From assembly GCF_900114735.1 (NCBI RefSeq), contig NZ_FOUA01000004.1, positions 124,001-188,000 of the forward strand: a stretch of DNA of 64,000 nucleotides. The letters are read 5' to 3'. The translations under genes were made by a program, and so were the position numbers. This stretch comes from Halopseudomonas bauzanensis (GTDB lineage Bacteria; Pseudomonadota; Gammaproteobacteria; Pseudomonadales; Pseudomonadaceae). The notes beneath the pieces are model-generated. The model did no database searches. It had not been told where the DNA came from and worked only from the letters and a program-made list of their open reading frames with translations. This document shows, in pieces, positions 8,980-19,607 of the stretch (positions are counted from its first letter, which is position 1; every line of letters begins with the position of its first letter).

Positions 8980-11477
8980 TGAATCGCGACCTGCCACTGG
9001 CCTCGCGCCTGCTGCTGCGCGAATGGCGCGCCGGAGAATTGCGCATCATGCTGCTGGCATTGGTGATCGCCGTGCTCGTCAGCACCGCCATCAGTTTCTT
9101 TACCGATCGCCTGCAACGCGGCATGGCGACGCGTGCCGCGGAGTTTCTGGGCGCGGACATGCGCATCTCATCACGCGAGCCGCTGCCCGAGGAATATCTT
9201 CAGGAAGCGATTAACAATAATCTGCAACATACTGATATTGTTGATTTTTCAAGCGTAACTTCAAGTGCTTCCGAGATGCAGCTCAGCAGCATCAAGGCCG
9301 TCGGCCCCGGCTATCCGTTGCGCGGCGAGGTGCGTACCAGCCAACAGCAGTTCGGCGGCGAACAGGTCGCTGCCGGCATCCCCGAGGGCGGCACCTTGTG
9401 GATTGAACCGCGCCTGCTGAATGTGCTCGGACTGGCGATCGGCGACCAATTGGAGATCGGCTATGCCCAATTGCGGATCGCCGCCCTGCTGACTCATGAG
9501 CCGGATCGTGCCGGTGACTTCTACAGCCTCACGCCACGGGTGCTGATGAACCTCGACGACCTGCAAGCAACCCGGGTCGTACAGCCCGGCAGCCGGGTGC
9601 GCTATCGCCTGCTGCTCAGCGGTAACGAAGCCGACCTGCAAGCCTATCGCCAATGGCTGGAACCGCGTCTGGAAGACCATCAGCGGCTGACCTCGGTCGC
9701 CGACGACAATCGTCAGATTGGCAGCGCACTGGAGCGTTCCAACCAGTTTCTCGGGCTGGCCAGCATCGCGGCAGTGGTGCTGGCGGGAGTCGCCGTCGCA
9801 CTGTCCGCCAGCCGCTTTGCCAGCCGACATTACGACACCAGCGCGCTGCTGCGTTGCCTGGGTGCCAGCCGCCGCCGGGCGCTGAGGCTGTTCCTGATCC
9901 AGCTGCTCGGACTGGGTATCGTCGCCACGCTGATCGGGCTGCTGCTGGGCTGGCTCATGCAGTGGGGGCTGGTGCATCTGCTCCGTGAGCTGCTTCCGCC
10001 GGACCTGCCCCAGGCCGGGATCAAGCCGCTGCTGGTCGGCACCGCCACCGGCCTGGTCGGCCTGCTCGGCTTTGCCCTGCCGCCGCTGTTGCGGTTGGGC
10101 CGGGTATCCCCGCTGCGGGTATTGCGCCGCGAGCTGACACCGTTGCCCGGCAGTGCCTGGCTGATCTACGGACTGGCATTGGGCGGGCTCAGCCTGCTGA
10201 TGTGGCAGTTCACCGGCAACCTGCCGATGACGCTGGCCGTGATCTTCGGCGGTGCGCTGGCCGCCCTGCTGCTTGGCAGCCTCGCCTGGGCGCTGTTACA
10301 GGCCAGCGGCAAGCGCCTGCGCAACGCCAGTCTGGCCTGGCGCCTGGGCAGCGGACAACTGCTGAAACAACCGAGCGCCGCCGCGGGCCAGATTCTTGCC
10401 TTCGGCCTGATCCTGATGTCCATGGTGGTGATCTTCATCCTGCGCACCGAGTTGCTGGACAGCTGGCAAGCCCAGCTGCCGGAGGACGCACCCAATCATT
10501 TCGCGCTGAATATCCTGCCCGCCGAAGAACCGGCATTCCGTCAGACGCTGGCCGATATCGGGGCGCGCAGCGCGCCGCTGTATCCGGTTGCGCCAGGGCG
10601 GTTGACCGCCATCAATGGCGAAGCTGTACGCGAGCATGTCACCAAGGACAGCCCCGGTGAACGCGCCATCAACCGCGACCTGAGCCTGACCTGGGCCGCC
10701 GATCTGGCGCCGGACAATGTGTTGCGTGACGGCCAGTGGTGGGATCAGTTGCCAGCCAGCGATGGCCATCGCGTTTCCATCGAAGCGGAACTGGCGGACA
10801 GTCTTGGTGTGAGCCTGGGGGATCAACTGAGCTTCCTCATCAGCGGGGCCACAGTGGAAGCCGAGGTCAGCAGTGTGCGCGAGGTCAATTGGGACAACTT
10901 CACTCCCAACTTCTACATGGTGTTCTCACCCGGTGCGCTGGACGGCCTGCCCAGCACCCTGCTGACCAGCTTCCACCTGCCACCGGAGCAGCGCGAGGGA
11001 TTGCGCGAACTGACCCGCACCTTCCCGGCGATGACGCTGCTGGAAGTCGAAGCCATCCTGCAGCAACTGCGCGAAATTCTCGATCAGGTCACCCTGGCGG
11101 TGGAATATGTGCTGGTGTTCGTACTGCTGGCCGGCTTCACCGTACTGTTTGCTTCGCTGCAATCGACGCTGGATACCCGGCTATATGAAGGCGCCCTGCT
11201 GCGTACCCTGGGCGCCCGCCGGCAACTGCTGCGCCAGGCCAACCGGCTTGAATTTGCCCTGCTCGGTGCCCTTGCCGGCCTGCTGGCCATTGTCGCCGCC
11301 GAGCTCATCACCTGGCTGCTGTACCGCTACGCCCTGGATCTGCAATGGCAGCCGCATTACCTGCTCTGGCTACTGGTCCCCCTCGGTGGCGCCTTGCTGA
11401 TCGGCCTCGCTGGCGCCCTCGGCACTCGCGCCGTGGTCAACCAGAGCCCAATGAAACTGATCAACCGGGGAGCCTGA
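8976..11477 (+). CDS. ybbP: ABC transporter permease YbbP (FtsX/MacB-type)
   Basis: The large membrane subunit partnering YbbA. The 833 residues show an N-terminal membrane helix (about 22-45), a big periplasmic domain, then FtsX-type four-helix blocks around 255-385 and 690-830, the latter with RTLGARRQLLRQ. Duplicated FtsX domains in one chain match the YbbP/DevC-like family. The start overlaps the ybbA stop by 4 bases; a second ATG follows immediately at 8979. greB starts 2 bases after its stop, so it is probably read on the same transcript. Confidence 0.92.
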   Translation: MMNRDLPLASRLLLREWRAGELRIMLLALVIAVLVSTAISFFTDRLQRGMATRAAEFLGADMRISSREPLPEEYLQEAINNNLQHTDIVDFSSVTSSASEMQLSSIKAVGPGYPLRGEVRTSQQQFGGEQVAAGIPEGGTLWIEPRLLNVLGLAIGDQLEIGYAQLRIAALLTHEPDRAGDFYSLTPRVLMNLDDLQATRVVQPGSRVRYRLLLSGNEADLQAYRQWLEPRLEDHQRLTSVADDNRQIGSALERSNQFLGLASIAAVVLAGVAVALSASRFASRHYDTSALLRCLGASRRRALRLFLIQLLGLGIVATLIGLLLGWLMQWGLVHLLRELLPPDLPQAGIKPLLVGTATGLVGLLGFALPPLLRLGRVSPLRVLRRELTPLPGSAWLIYGLALGGLSLLMWQFTGNLPMTLAVIFGGALAALLLGSLAWALLQASGKRLRNASLAWRLGSGQLLKQPSAAAGQILAFGLILMSMVVIFILRTELLDSWQAQLPEDAPNHFALNILPAEEPAFRQTLADIGARSAPLYPVAPGRLTAINGEAVREHVTKDSPGERAINRDLSLTWAADLAPDNVLRDGQWWDQLPASDGHRVSIEAELADSLGVSLGDQLSFLISGATVEAEVSSVREVNWDNFTPNFYMVFSPGALDGLPSTLLTSFHLPPEQREGLRELTRTFPAMTLLEVEAILQQLREILDQVTLAVEYVLVFVLLAGFTVLFASLQSTLDTRLYEGALLRTLGARRQLLRQANRLEFALLGALAGLLAIVAAELITWLLYRYALDLQWQPHYLLWLLVPLGGALLIGLAGALGTRAVVNQSPMKLINRGA

Positions 11478-11479
11478 AC

Positions 11480-11974
11480 ATGAGCCGCTATCGCCCGCCG
11501 CGCTCTGCTGGCACGCCATTGATCACCGCCGACGGCGCACAATGCCTGCGCGCTGAGCTGCACCAGCTGTGGAATGTGCAACGCCCGGAAGTCACCCGCG
11601 CGGTCAGCGAAGCTGCCGCCCAGGGCGACCGCTCGGAGAACGCCGAGTACACCTATGGCAAGAAGATGCTGCGCCAGATCGACAGTCGCGTGCGCTTTCT
11701 GCGCAAGCGGCTGGAAAACCTGAAAATCATCGACCAGCCGCCCAGCGACCCCGACAAGATCTTCTTCAGCGCCCGGGTCGAACTGGAGGACGAGGATGGC
11801 CAGCCACTGACAGTCCGCATCGTCGGCCCCGACGAGATCGATCCCAAGCAGCAGCACATCAGCATCGACAGCCCTCTGGCCCGCGCACTGCTGGGCAAGC
11901 GGGTGGATGACGAGGTGGTGGTACAGGCGCCGGCGGGTGAGCGGCTGTATTGGGTGATAGCTATCCAGTACTGA
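11480..11974 (+). CDS. greB: Transcription elongation factor GreB
   Basis: GreB binds the RNA polymerase secondary channel and stimulates cleavage of backtracked transcripts. The 164 residues comprise an N-terminal coiled coil (about 1-85) with the tip sequence QGDRSENAEYTYGKK, carrying the acidic catalytic pair, and a C-terminal FKBP-like domain (about 88-164). The QGDRSENAEY block and length favour GreB over GreA. ATG 11480 is chosen because homologous residues begin there; the frame is open further upstream only inside ybbP. It converges on the YqjG-type gene with a 14-bp gap. Confidence 0.93.
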   Translation: MSRYRPPRSAGTPLITADGAQCLRAELHQLWNVQRPEVTRAVSEAAAQGDRSENAEYTYGKKMLRQIDSRVRFLRKRLENLKIIDQPPSDPDKIFFSARVELEDEDGQPLTVRIVGPDEIDPKQQHISIDSPLARALLGKRVDDEVVVQAPAGERLYWVIAIQY

Positions 11975-11988
11975 GCCAGCCTCCTCGC

Positions 11989-12948
11989 TTACAGCCCGAG
12001 CCACTCCGCCGGCCGCACCCCGCGCCCGTGGGGCAACGTCAGATCCTGCCCCTCGCCCAGCGGCACGATACGTGTCGGGTTGATGGTGGCATGGCTGTAG
12101 TAGTAATGCTGCTTGATATGCTCGAAGCTGACCGTCTCGGCAACGCCCGGCCATTGATAGAGTTCGCGCAGATAACCGGGGAGGTGGGAATAATCCTCGA
12201 TACGCCGGATATTGCACTTGAAGTGACCGTGGTAGACCGGATCAAACCGCACCAGCGTGGTGAACAATCGCCAATCCGCCTCGGTAATGCGCTCCCCAGT
12301 CAGGTAGCGCCGCTCCGCGAGCAGGCCGTCGAGCCAGTCCAGGGCGGCGAACAACGTCCGGCACTCCTTCTCGTAGACGTCCTGAGCAGTGGCAAACCCG
12401 GTTTTGTAGACGCCATTGTTCACTTCGTTGTAGATACGCTCGTTCAACCGGTCGATTTCTTCGCGCAACGACTCGGGATAGTAATCCTCGGTGTTGCCGG
12501 TCAGGGTATCGAAGGCGCTGCTGAAGATGCGCACGATCTCCGCCGACTCGTTATTGACGATGGTCTGTTCCTGCTTGTCCCACAATACCGGCACCGTCAC
12601 CCGTCCGCTGTAGTCCGGCTTGGCCAGGGTGTATAGCTGATGATGGCAGGCGAAACCGTAGAGCGGCTCGACCGGATCATAGACCCAGCCCTGATCGAGC
12701 ATGTGCGGATGCACCACGGTCACATCGATGTGCGGCTCCAGCCCCTTGAGCCTGCGCAATATCAGGGTGCGGTGTGCCCAGGGGCAGGCCAGAGAGACAT
12801 ACAGGTGATACCGCCCGCTCTGCGGAGCGAAGCGACCGCCCTCCTCGATCCGGTGACGATACCCAGCGTCTTCACGCACGAAAGCGCCCCCGGTGGCGCT
12901 GGTGTCATACCATTGTTCATGCCATACACCCTTGATCAGGCGTCCCAT
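11989..12948 (-). CDS. yqjG: Glutathionyl-hydroquinone reductase (YqjG/Xi-class GST)
   Basis: A cytoplasmic Xi-class glutathione transferase that reduces glutathionyl-hydroquinones. The 319 residues show the thioredoxin-like N-terminal domain with the catalytic LACPWAHRT (Cys at about residue 51), the WDKQEQTIVNNESAEIVR block (about 126-143) and a helical C-terminal GST domain. The conserved TRFDPVY-like segment appears as TLVRFDPVYHGHFKCN. Start ATG 12948 has GGAGGT 6 bases upstream; a longer in-frame start at 12984 lacks support. It is divergent from deaD and likely monocistronic. Confidence 0.93.
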   Translation of the reverse strand: MGRLIKGVWHEQWYDTSATGGAFVREDAGYRHRIEEGGRFAPQSGRYHLYVSLACPWAHRTLILRRLKGLEPHIDVTVVHPHMLDQGWVYDPVEPLYGFACHHQLYTLAKPDYSGRVTVPVLWDKQEQTIVNNESAEIVRIFSSAFDTLTGNTEDYYPESLREEIDRLNERIYNEVNNGVYKTGFATAQDVYEKECRTLFAALDWLDGLLAERRYLTGERITEADWRLFTTLVRFDPVYHGHFKCNIRRIEDYSHLPGYLRELYQWPGVAETVSFEHIKQHYYYSHATINPTRIVPLGEGQDLTLPHGRGVRPAEWLGL

Positions 12949-13027
12949 TCTGCACCTCCGGCTTGTCTGTTCGACGTGTGACACTGCGCACTGCGAAATG
13001 TCTGCAGCAATTTATATTGGATAAGCG

Positions 13028-13033
13028 TATACT
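13028..13033 (+). promoter_or_regulatory. Predicted -10 box upstream of the DEAD-box helicase gene
   Basis: TATACT (5 of 6 to consensus) lies 36 bases before the helicase ATG in an AT-richer patch (TTTATATTGGATAAGCG precedes it). No good -35 sits 16-18 bases upstream, so this is tentative. A cold-shock-type long leader is not present. Confidence 0.35.
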
Positions 13034-13068
13034 ACGCGATCTTCAATCCCCCAAGGTTTACTTCCCGT

Positions 13069-14775
13069 ATGTCCGATACCGCTCCGGCGGCACCGCAGTT
13101 TGCCGATCTCGGCTTGCCTGCACCGCTTCTTGAGGCTCTGAACAGCCTCGGCTATGAAACACCCTCTCCTATCCAGGCCGAGGCTATCCCGACTCTGTTG
13201 GCCGGCGAAGACCTGCTGGGCCTGGCACAGACCGGCACCGGCAAGACCGCGGCCTTTTCCCTGCCGGTACTGGCAGGTATCGACGTCAGCATCCGCGCCA
13301 CCCAGGCGCTGGTTCTCACTCCGACCCGCGAACTGGCTCTGCAGGTCGCTGAAGCGCTGCAGCGCTACGCGCAGAACATGCGTGGCTTTTCCGTGCTGGC
13401 CCTCTACGGCGGCTCCCCCTTCGCTCCGCAGTTCAAGGCTCTGGAGCGAGGCGCCCATGTCGTCGTGGCCACCCCGGGTCGCCTTACCGACCACATGCGT
13501 CGCGGCAGCATCAAGTTCGACAACATGCGCTTCCTGGTGCTGGACGAAGCCGACGAGATGCTCAAGATGGGCTTCGCCGACGACCTCGAAGCCGTATTCG
13601 AGAAAGTGCCGGAGCAGACCCAGAAGGCGCTGTTCTCCGCCACCATGCCTGCCGGCGTGCGCACCGTGGCTCGCAAGCACATGCGCGAGCCGAAGGAAAT
13701 CCGCCTGCACAGCGGCAAGAGCAGCAGCCTGGACACCATTACCCAGAAGGTCTGGGAAGTGGCCAACCACCACAAGCTGGACGCCATGACCCGCCTGCTC
13801 GAAGTCGAGCCGGTCGAAGCCATGATTGTCTTCGTGCGTACCAAGACTGCCAGCCTGGAACTGTCCGAGCGCCTGGAAGCCCGTGGCTTTGCCGCTGCGG
13901 CGCTGAACGGCGACCTGAGCCAGCAACTGCGTGAGCAGGTGGTTGACCGCCTCAAGCGCGGCCTGCTGGATATCGTGGTCGCTACCGACGTGGCTGCCCG
14001 TGGTCTGGACGTGGAGCGCATTTCCCACGTACTCAACTACGATCTGCCCCACGACAGCGAATCCTATGTGCACCGGATTGGCCGTACCGGCCGCGCCGGT
14101 CGCTCCGGCACCGCCATCCTGTTCGCCACCCCGCGTGAGCGTCGCCTGCTGCATGTACTGGAGAAGGCCACCGGACAGAAGATCGAGCCCCAGGCACTGC
14201 CGAGCGCCGATGCGGTGCGCAGCGGTCGCCTGACCAAGCTCGCCACTCGCCTGCAGAACGCTGCGGAAAATACCGGTGCGCTGCATCAGCAACTGGTGGA
14301 AGAGTTGCTGCAGCTGACCAATATGGAGCCGCTGGAACTGGCCGCCAGTCTGCTGGCAACCCTGCCCAGCGCCAAGACGCTGGTCGAGCCGGTAGCCGAT
14401 CTGCCAGCCGCGCCGCCGCGTCGGGAAATGTCCGATGACCGCGACAGTGGTCTGGTGCGTTATAAAGTCCAGGGTGGTCGCTCCAACGGCCTGATGCCCA
14501 AGCCGTTGGTCGACGCACTGGTCAAACATGGCGGCCTGCGCCGTCAGCAGATCGGTCACATCAAGATGTTCACCGAGCACACTGGCGTTTTCCTGCCACA
14601 GCTGGATCAGTCCGTACTGGGCAAGCTGGCCGGCGTCGAAGTCAATGGTGTGGCTCTGCAGATCCGCGAATGGCCGCTGCCGCCGGGTGAAACCGAGCGT
14701 CCACGCAGCCCGCGTCCGCCGCGCAAGGACTTTGCCAGCAAACCCCGCGCAGCCAAGCCGCCTCGGCGCAGCTGA
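13069..14775 (+). CDS. deaD: DEAD-box ATP-dependent RNA helicase (DeaD/CsdA-like)
   Basis: An ATP-dependent RNA helicase that remodels RNA in ribosome assembly and cold adaptation. The 568 residues carry the Q motif ([10 protein letters not shown], about 25-35), motif I AQTGTGKT (about 51-58), PTRELALQ, motif [10 protein letters not shown], motif III SATMP, motif [14 protein letters not shown] and motif [13 protein letters not shown] DbpA-type RNA-binding domain (about 460-545) and a basic Arg/Pro-rich tail follow. This is the common Pseudomonas DeaD length. The Shine-Dalgarno (AAGG) is rather distant from the ATG. tatD follows 14 bases after the stop. Confidence 0.92.
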   Translation: MSDTAPAAPQFADLGLPAPLLEALNSLGYETPSPIQAEAIPTLLAGEDLLGLAQTGTGKTAAFSLPVLAGIDVSIRATQALVLTPTRELALQVAEALQRYAQNMRGFSVLALYGGSPFAPQFKALERGAHVVVATPGRLTDHMRRGSIKFDNMRFLVLDEADEMLKMGFADDLEAVFEKVPEQTQKALFSATMPAGVRTVARKHMREPKEIRLHSGKSSSLDTITQKVWEVANHHKLDAMTRLLEVEPVEAMIVFVRTKTASLELSERLEARGFAAAALNGDLSQQLREQVVDRLKRGLLDIVVATDVAARGLDVERISHVLNYDLPHDSESYVHRIGRTGRAGRSGTAILFATPRERRLLHVLEKATGQKIEPQALPSADAVRSGRLTKLATRLQNAAENTGALHQQLVEELLQLTNMEPLELAASLLATLPSAKTLVEPVADLPAAPPRREMSDDRDSGLVRYKVQGGRSNGLMPKPLVDALVKHGGLRRQQIGHIKMFTEHTGVFLPQLDQSVLGKLAGVEVNGVALQIREWPLPPGETERPRSPRPPRKDFASKPRAAKPPRRS

Positions 14776-14789
14776 GCGGGTCCGCTTTC

Positions 14790-15578
14790 ATGGAATGGGT
14801 CGATATCGGCGTCAACCTGCTTGACGCCGCCTTTGACAAGGACCGTGAAGCGGTACTCGAACGGGCCTGGGCGGCCGGTATCAGCCAGATGATACTGACC
14901 GCCACCTCGGTAGCAGATTGCGCTGCAATACAGGCGCAATGCGCCGAGGACCCGCTCCGGCTGTTCTGCACTGCCGGCGTTCATCCCCACGAAGCCCGTC
15001 ACTGGAATACCACCCAGGCAGCTGACCTGCGTCTGCTGGCTGCGGCCGACTGCGTTCGCGCCATCGGTGAATGCGGATTGGACTTCAACCGCGATTTCTC
15101 GCCCCGCCCGCAACAGATCAAGGCTCTCGAAGAGCAGCTTGAGCTGGCCGTGGAGTTGGGTTATCCCGTCTTCCTGCATGAGCGCGACGCCAGCGACACG
15201 CTGGTGAGCATCCTGCGCGACTTCCGTGATCGACTGCCGGCGGCGGTGGTACATTGCTTTACCGCCGACAAGGCAGCGCTGTACGGCTATCTCGACCTGG
15301 ACCTGCATATCGGTATTACCGGCTGGATCTGCGACGAACGGCGCGGCACCCATTTGCAGCCGCTGGTCAGCGAGATACCCACCGGCCGGCTAATGCTGGA
15401 AACCGATGCTCCCTGGCTGTTGCCAAGAACGCTTTCACCCAAACCGAAGAACCGGCGCAACGAGCCGGCATGGCTGCCCGAGGTAGCGACAATGGTGGCG
15501 CAGTGTCGTGAAGAAAGCCTGGAACAGCTGGCGGAACATACCACGGCGACGGCCCGGGCTTTTTTCCGGTTACCGTAA
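14790..15578 (+). CDS. tatD: TatD-family metal-dependent DNase
   Basis: A TIM-barrel, metal-dependent 3'-5' nuclease implicated in DNA degradation and repair. The 262 residues begin with WVDIGVNL, which matches E. coli TatD itself rather than the HxH-starting paralogues YcfH and YjjV. GVHPHEA (about 63-69), [13 protein letters not shown] (about 88-100), [16 protein letters not shown] and ETDAPWLLP are all in place. It lies 14 bases after deaD on the same strand, probably co-transcribed. It is unrelated to twin-arginine transport despite the name. Confidence 0.92.
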   Translation: MEWVDIGVNLLDAAFDKDREAVLERAWAAGISQMILTATSVADCAAIQAQCAEDPLRLFCTAGVHPHEARHWNTTQAADLRLLAAADCVRAIGECGLDFNRDFSPRPQQIKALEEQLELAVELGYPVFLHERDASDTLVSILRDFRDRLPAAVVHCFTADKAALYGYLDLDLHIGITGWICDERRGTHLQPLVSEIPTGRLMLETDAPWLLPRTLSPKPKNRRNEPAWLPEVATMVAQCREESLEQLAEHTTATARAFFRLP

Positions 15579-15728
15579 TCCACGCGCCCTCAAAAAACAC
15601 CCCAGCCGCTCACCCCACCGGTAGTTTTCCGACTCGCTCATACGCTATCCTGTCTGACAACCGGCTGTACTCCGGGAAAGGACACTCCGCACAGCCTCAC
15701 CACCCGTTTTCCCTGGGAGTCGCGCTCA

Positions 15729-17201
15729 ATGCTGCGCCTGAAAAAACTGTCCCTGTGCTGCCTCCTGCCCCTCGCCGGCCTACTCGTCAGCGGCGTCACT
15801 GTCGCTCAAAGTGATCGCGGCATCCTGCCCGCCAAGGTCAGCTCAGCCCTGGCTGCTGCCAAGATCCCAGGCGATGCCATGGCGCTGGCGGTCATTCCAC
15901 TGGAAGGCCAGGGCTTGGCGCAATATGTGAATGCCGATCAGCCGGTCAACCCGGCCTCAACCATGAAATTGGTAACCACCTATGCGGCGCTGGAACTGCT
16001 CGGCCCGAATTACCAATGGCAGACCGATCTCTACGGCACGGGCGCAATCAGCGGCGGCGAGTTGCAGGGCGATCTGATATTTCGCAGCAGCGGCGATCCC
16101 AAGCTGACCATGGAGCGTCTGTGGTTGATGTTGCGGGATTTGCGCGCCGCAGGAGTGCGCGAGGTGCGCGGCGACCTGGTGCTGCAACCGGCAGACATTC
16201 GCCTGCCGCTGGATGCCGGCCAGTTCCGTGATGACGGCAATGATCCGAGCAGACCCTTTCTGGTCGAACCCGATCCGCTGCTGACCAATCTCAAGCTGCT
16301 GTCACTGAAGAGCTTTGCCAGTGCTGACGGTGTTCGCACCCATCTGGAACCGGCCCTGCCGGAAGTCACCATCGATAATCAACTGACCACCCTGCCGGCA
16401 GTCAAGAGCTGCCCGTGGCCGAACGTGGCGTACGCCATCCGCGATGACGGCAAGCGCGCCACCGTTACCCTGACCGGCTCCCTGCATGAGGGTTGTGACG
16501 CCGAGCGCTATCTGTCGGTGCTGGACGCCCCCGTCTATACCGCCAGCCTGATCCGCATCCTGTGGCACGAGATGGGCGGACGCATCCATGGCGGCAACCG
16601 CATCGGGCCCTCGCCCGCCGATGCACGCCTGCTGGCCCGCAGCACCTCGCCGGACCTGGTCAGTGTGGTGCGTGACATCAACAAGTACAGCAACAACACC
16701 ATGGCGCGGCAGCTGTTCCTGACCATTGGCCGTGAACAGCGCAGCGCGGCGGATACGGATGATCATAAAGCGGCCAACCGCATTATCAACCAATGGCTGG
16801 CGGACAAGGATATCCAGCCCTACGGGTTGGTATTGGAAAATGGCTCGGGATTGTCACGCCTGGAGCGCATGACCGCGCGGGACATGGCGCAGTTGCTGGC
16901 GCAGGCCTGGGAGAGCCCCTACGCGGCGGAGTTCGTCGCGTCCCTGCCACTGGCAGCTATGGATGGCACCATGCGCCGCCGCATGCGCAACACGCCGGTA
17001 GCCGGCCAGGCTCATATCAAGACCGGCTCACTGCGTAACGTGCGGGCCATCGCCGGTATTACCCGGGATAACAACGGCCAGAGCTGGGCTGTCGCCGCCA
17101 TCGTCAATCACCCCGCCGCCGGGGCCAGTCGGCAGGCGCTGGATAACCTGTTGAGTGATGTCCATCGCCGCGGGCCGACGGATGTGGCGGATAGCCGGTA
17201 A
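15729..17201 (+). CDS. dacB: D-alanyl-D-alanine carboxypeptidase/endopeptidase (PBP4, DacB)
   Basis: A periplasmic class C low-molecular-weight penicillin-binding protein that trims peptide stems and cleaves cross-links. The 490 residues start with a signal peptide (about 1-26, ending VAQ). The active-site triad is visible: STMK (SxxK, nucleophile Ser about 75), SNN (about 318, from NKYSNNTMA) and KTG (about 434, from HIKTGSLRN). A large insertion between SxxK and SxN is the PBP4 hallmark. The 150-bp gap upstream holds its own unassigned promoter. It converges on rlmKL. Confidence 0.93.
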   Translation: MLRLKKLSLCCLLPLAGLLVSGVTVAQSDRGILPAKVSSALAAAKIPGDAMALAVIPLEGQGLAQYVNADQPVNPASTMKLVTTYAALELLGPNYQWQTDLYGTGAISGGELQGDLIFRSSGDPKLTMERLWLMLRDLRAAGVREVRGDLVLQPADIRLPLDAGQFRDDGNDPSRPFLVEPDPLLTNLKLLSLKSFASADGVRTHLEPALPEVTIDNQLTTLPAVKSCPWPNVAYAIRDDGKRATVTLTGSLHEGCDAERYLSVLDAPVYTASLIRILWHEMGGRIHGGNRIGPSPADARLLARSTSPDLVSVVRDINKYSNNTMARQLFLTIGREQRSAADTDDHKAANRIINQWLADKDIQPYGLVLENGSGLSRLERMTARDMAQLLAQAWESPYAAEFVASLPLAAMDGTMRRRMRNTPVAGQAHIKTGSLRNVRAIAGITRDNNGQSWAVAAIVNHPAAGASRQALDNLLSDVHRRGPTDVADSR

Positions 17202-17266
17202 GAATCCCGGCTCTGCAGCCAACGCCCGCTTTTCAGGGCCTGGCGCATCACAGGCTTACTGTTGAC

Positions 17267-19453
17267 TTAGCGACTCAACCGCCACGTCCGATGAATCCGC
17301 GTATTACGCTGGAAGTCCTTGTCCAGGGTCTGCGCGGAAATATCCTGCACCTGGTACTTTTCTTCCAGCACCGGATCCAGACGGAAGCGGCGGAAGTTGT
17401 TGGAGAAATACACCACCCCACCCGGCGCCAGCCGCGCCATGGCCATGTCCAGCAGTTGCACATGGTCGCGCTGCACATCGAAGACGTCGTCCAGGCGCTT
17501 GGAGTTGGAAAAGGTCGGCGGGTCGATGAAGATCAGCTCGTATTCGCCGCGGTCCTGCTCCAGCCATTTCATGACATCGTCCTGCACCAGTTGATGCAGA
17601 TCGGACAAGCCGTTCAACGACAGATTACGCCGCGCCCAGTCCAGGTAGGTCTTTGACAGGTCCACGCTGGTGGTTTTGCGCGCGCCGCCCACCGCCGCAT
17701 GCACCGAGGCGCTGGCGGTATAGCAGAACAGGTTGAGAAACCGCTTGCCCCGCGCCTCGTCGGCGATGCGCAGGCGGATCGGCCGGTGATCGAGGAACAG
17801 GCCGGTATCCAGGTAATCGGTCAGATTGACCAGCAGCTTCACCTGCCCTTCGGTGACCGTCATGAATTCGCCCCGGCGATCCATGCGCTGGTATTGTTGC
17901 TTGCCGGTCTGCCGCTGGCGCTGCTTGAGCACCACCTGGCTGGCCGGAATGCCCAGCACCTGGGGCAATGCCACCAACACATCCTGTAGACGGGCCTGGG
18001 CCTTGTCTTCACTGATGCTCGCCGGGGCGGCATATTCCTGCACATGGGCCCAGTCGCCGTAGAGGTCGATTGCCACGGCGAATTCGGGCATATCCGCGTC
18101 ATATAGCCGGTAGCAACTGATGTTCTGCTGCCGCGCCCACTTACCCAGCGTTTTCAGGTTCTTCTTCAGCCGGTTGGCAAACATCTGCGCCGATTCGCTG
18201 AGCCGCGCACCGGTCTCGGCCGGTGCGGCGATGTCACGCCCTTCTTCCCGCTCCGCCTGATGCGGCGCGGTCCCGGTGATATAGCGTTCGGGCTGCAGGT
18301 CCATCATCAATAATTTGCAGGGCAAGGCGCCATTGAACAGCGAATACTGCTTGTGACTGCGGATACCCATGCGCCGGCCCAGTTCGGGGTTTCCGGTGAA
18401 GATCGCCGCCTGCCAACCGGTACACTGTGTACGCAGCACATCGCCCAGTTTCTGATACAGATAGACCAGACTGGCGGTGTCGCCCAGGCGTTCGCCATAG
18501 GGCGGGTTGCAGACGATCAGGCCAGCCTGGCCACGGTCAGGGTTGGGCGCAAAGGTCGCCAGCTCACCCTGATAGACCTTGATCCACTCCGCCAGGCCGG
18601 CCCGCTGAATGTTGTTGCGCAGCGGCTGCAGCAGCCGTGGATCGGCTTCATAGCCGCGAATCCAAAGTGGCGGACGAGCCAGGCCAACCTCAGCGCGCTG
18701 TTGCGCCTCCGCATGCAGCCGCTGCCACAAAGCCGGCACATGTTGCAGCCAGTGGCTGAAACCCCAGTGCTGGCGGTGCAGGTTGGGGGCGATATCCGCC
18801 GCCATCAGGCCTGCTTCCACCAGGAACGTACCGGAGCCGCACATGGGATCGGCCAATGCCGCGCCCTGAGCAGCCAACGCCGGCCAGTTGGCGCGAATCA
18901 ATACGGCGGCGGCGAGGTTTTCCTTGAGCGGCGCGGCGCCTTGCTGGAGGCGATAGCCGCGCTGGTGCAGGCTGTTGCCGGACAGGTCCAGCGCCAACTG
19001 CACTTCGCCATTGCGACAATGCACATTCACCCGCAGATGCGGGCTTACCTTGTCCACCGAAGGGCGAATACCTTCCGGGGTCCGCAGACGATCGACAATC
19101 GCATCCTTGACCCGCAGCGCACCGAAGTGGGTATTGTCCACGCCAGCCAGCTGTCCGGTGAAGTCCACGGCCAGGCTGCCGTCGGGTTCAAGATGGTCGG
19201 CCCATTGCACCCGCGCCACGCCTTCATACAGGCCCTGGGCATCACTGGCCGGAAAGCGCTCCAGGATCAGCAGTACCCGGTTGGCCAGGCGTGACCACAA
19301 ACATATCCGATAACCCAGCTCCAGATCACCCTCGGCATATACCCCAGCGACAGTTTCCCGGGCGGAGCCTGCCCCAAGAGCGCGCAGCTCGTCGAGCAGC
19401 AGGCCCTCGATACCTTTCGGGCAGGTTATAAAAAATTCAAGGGTGTCGCGCAT
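17267..19453 (-). CDS. rlmKL: Bifunctional 23S rRNA m2G2445/m7G2069 methyltransferase RlmKL
   Basis: A two-domain rRNA methyltransferase modifying 23S rRNA during large-subunit assembly. Chosen start ATG 19453 gives 728 residues beginning MRDTLEFFITCPKGIEGLL, as in homologues. A THUMP domain (about 45-155) is followed by the RlmL methyltransferase with NPPYGERLG (about 310-318), then the RlmK (RlmI-like) half with NLFCYTASAS and IDPPTFSNSKR (about 645-655). Upstream in-frame ATGs exist (19492, 19618) but sit in the divergent rmf leader and look non-coding. Fusion of RlmK and RlmL in one chain is normal in gammaproteobacteria. Confidence 0.93.
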   Translation of the reverse strand: MRDTLEFFITCPKGIEGLLLDELRALGAGSARETVAGVYAEGDLELGYRICLWSRLANRVLLILERFPASDAQGLYEGVARVQWADHLEPDGSLAVDFTGQLAGVDNTHFGALRVKDAIVDRLRTPEGIRPSVDKVSPHLRVNVHCRNGEVQLALDLSGNSLHQRGYRLQQGAAPLKENLAAAVLIRANWPALAAQGAALADPMCGSGTFLVEAGLMAADIAPNLHRQHWGFSHWLQHVPALWQRLHAEAQQRAEVGLARPPLWIRGYEADPRLLQPLRNNIQRAGLAEWIKVYQGELATFAPNPDRGQAGLIVCNPPYGERLGDTASLVYLYQKLGDVLRTQCTGWQAAIFTGNPELGRRMGIRSHKQYSLFNGALPCKLLMMDLQPERYITGTAPHQAEREEGRDIAAPAETGARLSESAQMFANRLKKNLKTLGKWARQQNISCYRLYDADMPEFAVAIDLYGDWAHVQEYAAPASISEDKAQARLQDVLVALPQVLGIPASQVVLKQRQRQTGKQQYQRMDRRGEFMTVTEGQVKLLVNLTDYLDTGLFLDHRPIRLRIADEARGKRFLNLFCYTASASVHAAVGGARKTTSVDLSKTYLDWARRNLSLNGLSDLHQLVQDDVMKWLEQDRGEYELIFIDPPTFSNSKRLDDVFDVQRDHVQLLDMAMARLAPGGVVYFSNNFRRFRLDPVLEEKYQVQDISAQTLDKDFQRNTRIHRTWRLSR

Positions 19454-19607
19454 CTCATTGATTTCCAGAGCAGTGTTACGTTTATGTTGCATGGAGACTT
19501 CTAAACAATGATACCAGTATGCCAATTCGATCTTTCCAATACCGTTCCAAAGCCCGCTCCGATAGGGTACAACGGACCTCAAGACTTTGCGTTGGTAAAC
19601 CGAATAA

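Noticed and set aside
13012-14580. A 522-codon open frame opposite deaD on the minus strand
   Set aside because: It mirrors the helicase gene exactly and its translation is rich in Gly/Gln/His without any domain; a typical shadow in GC-rich coding DNA.
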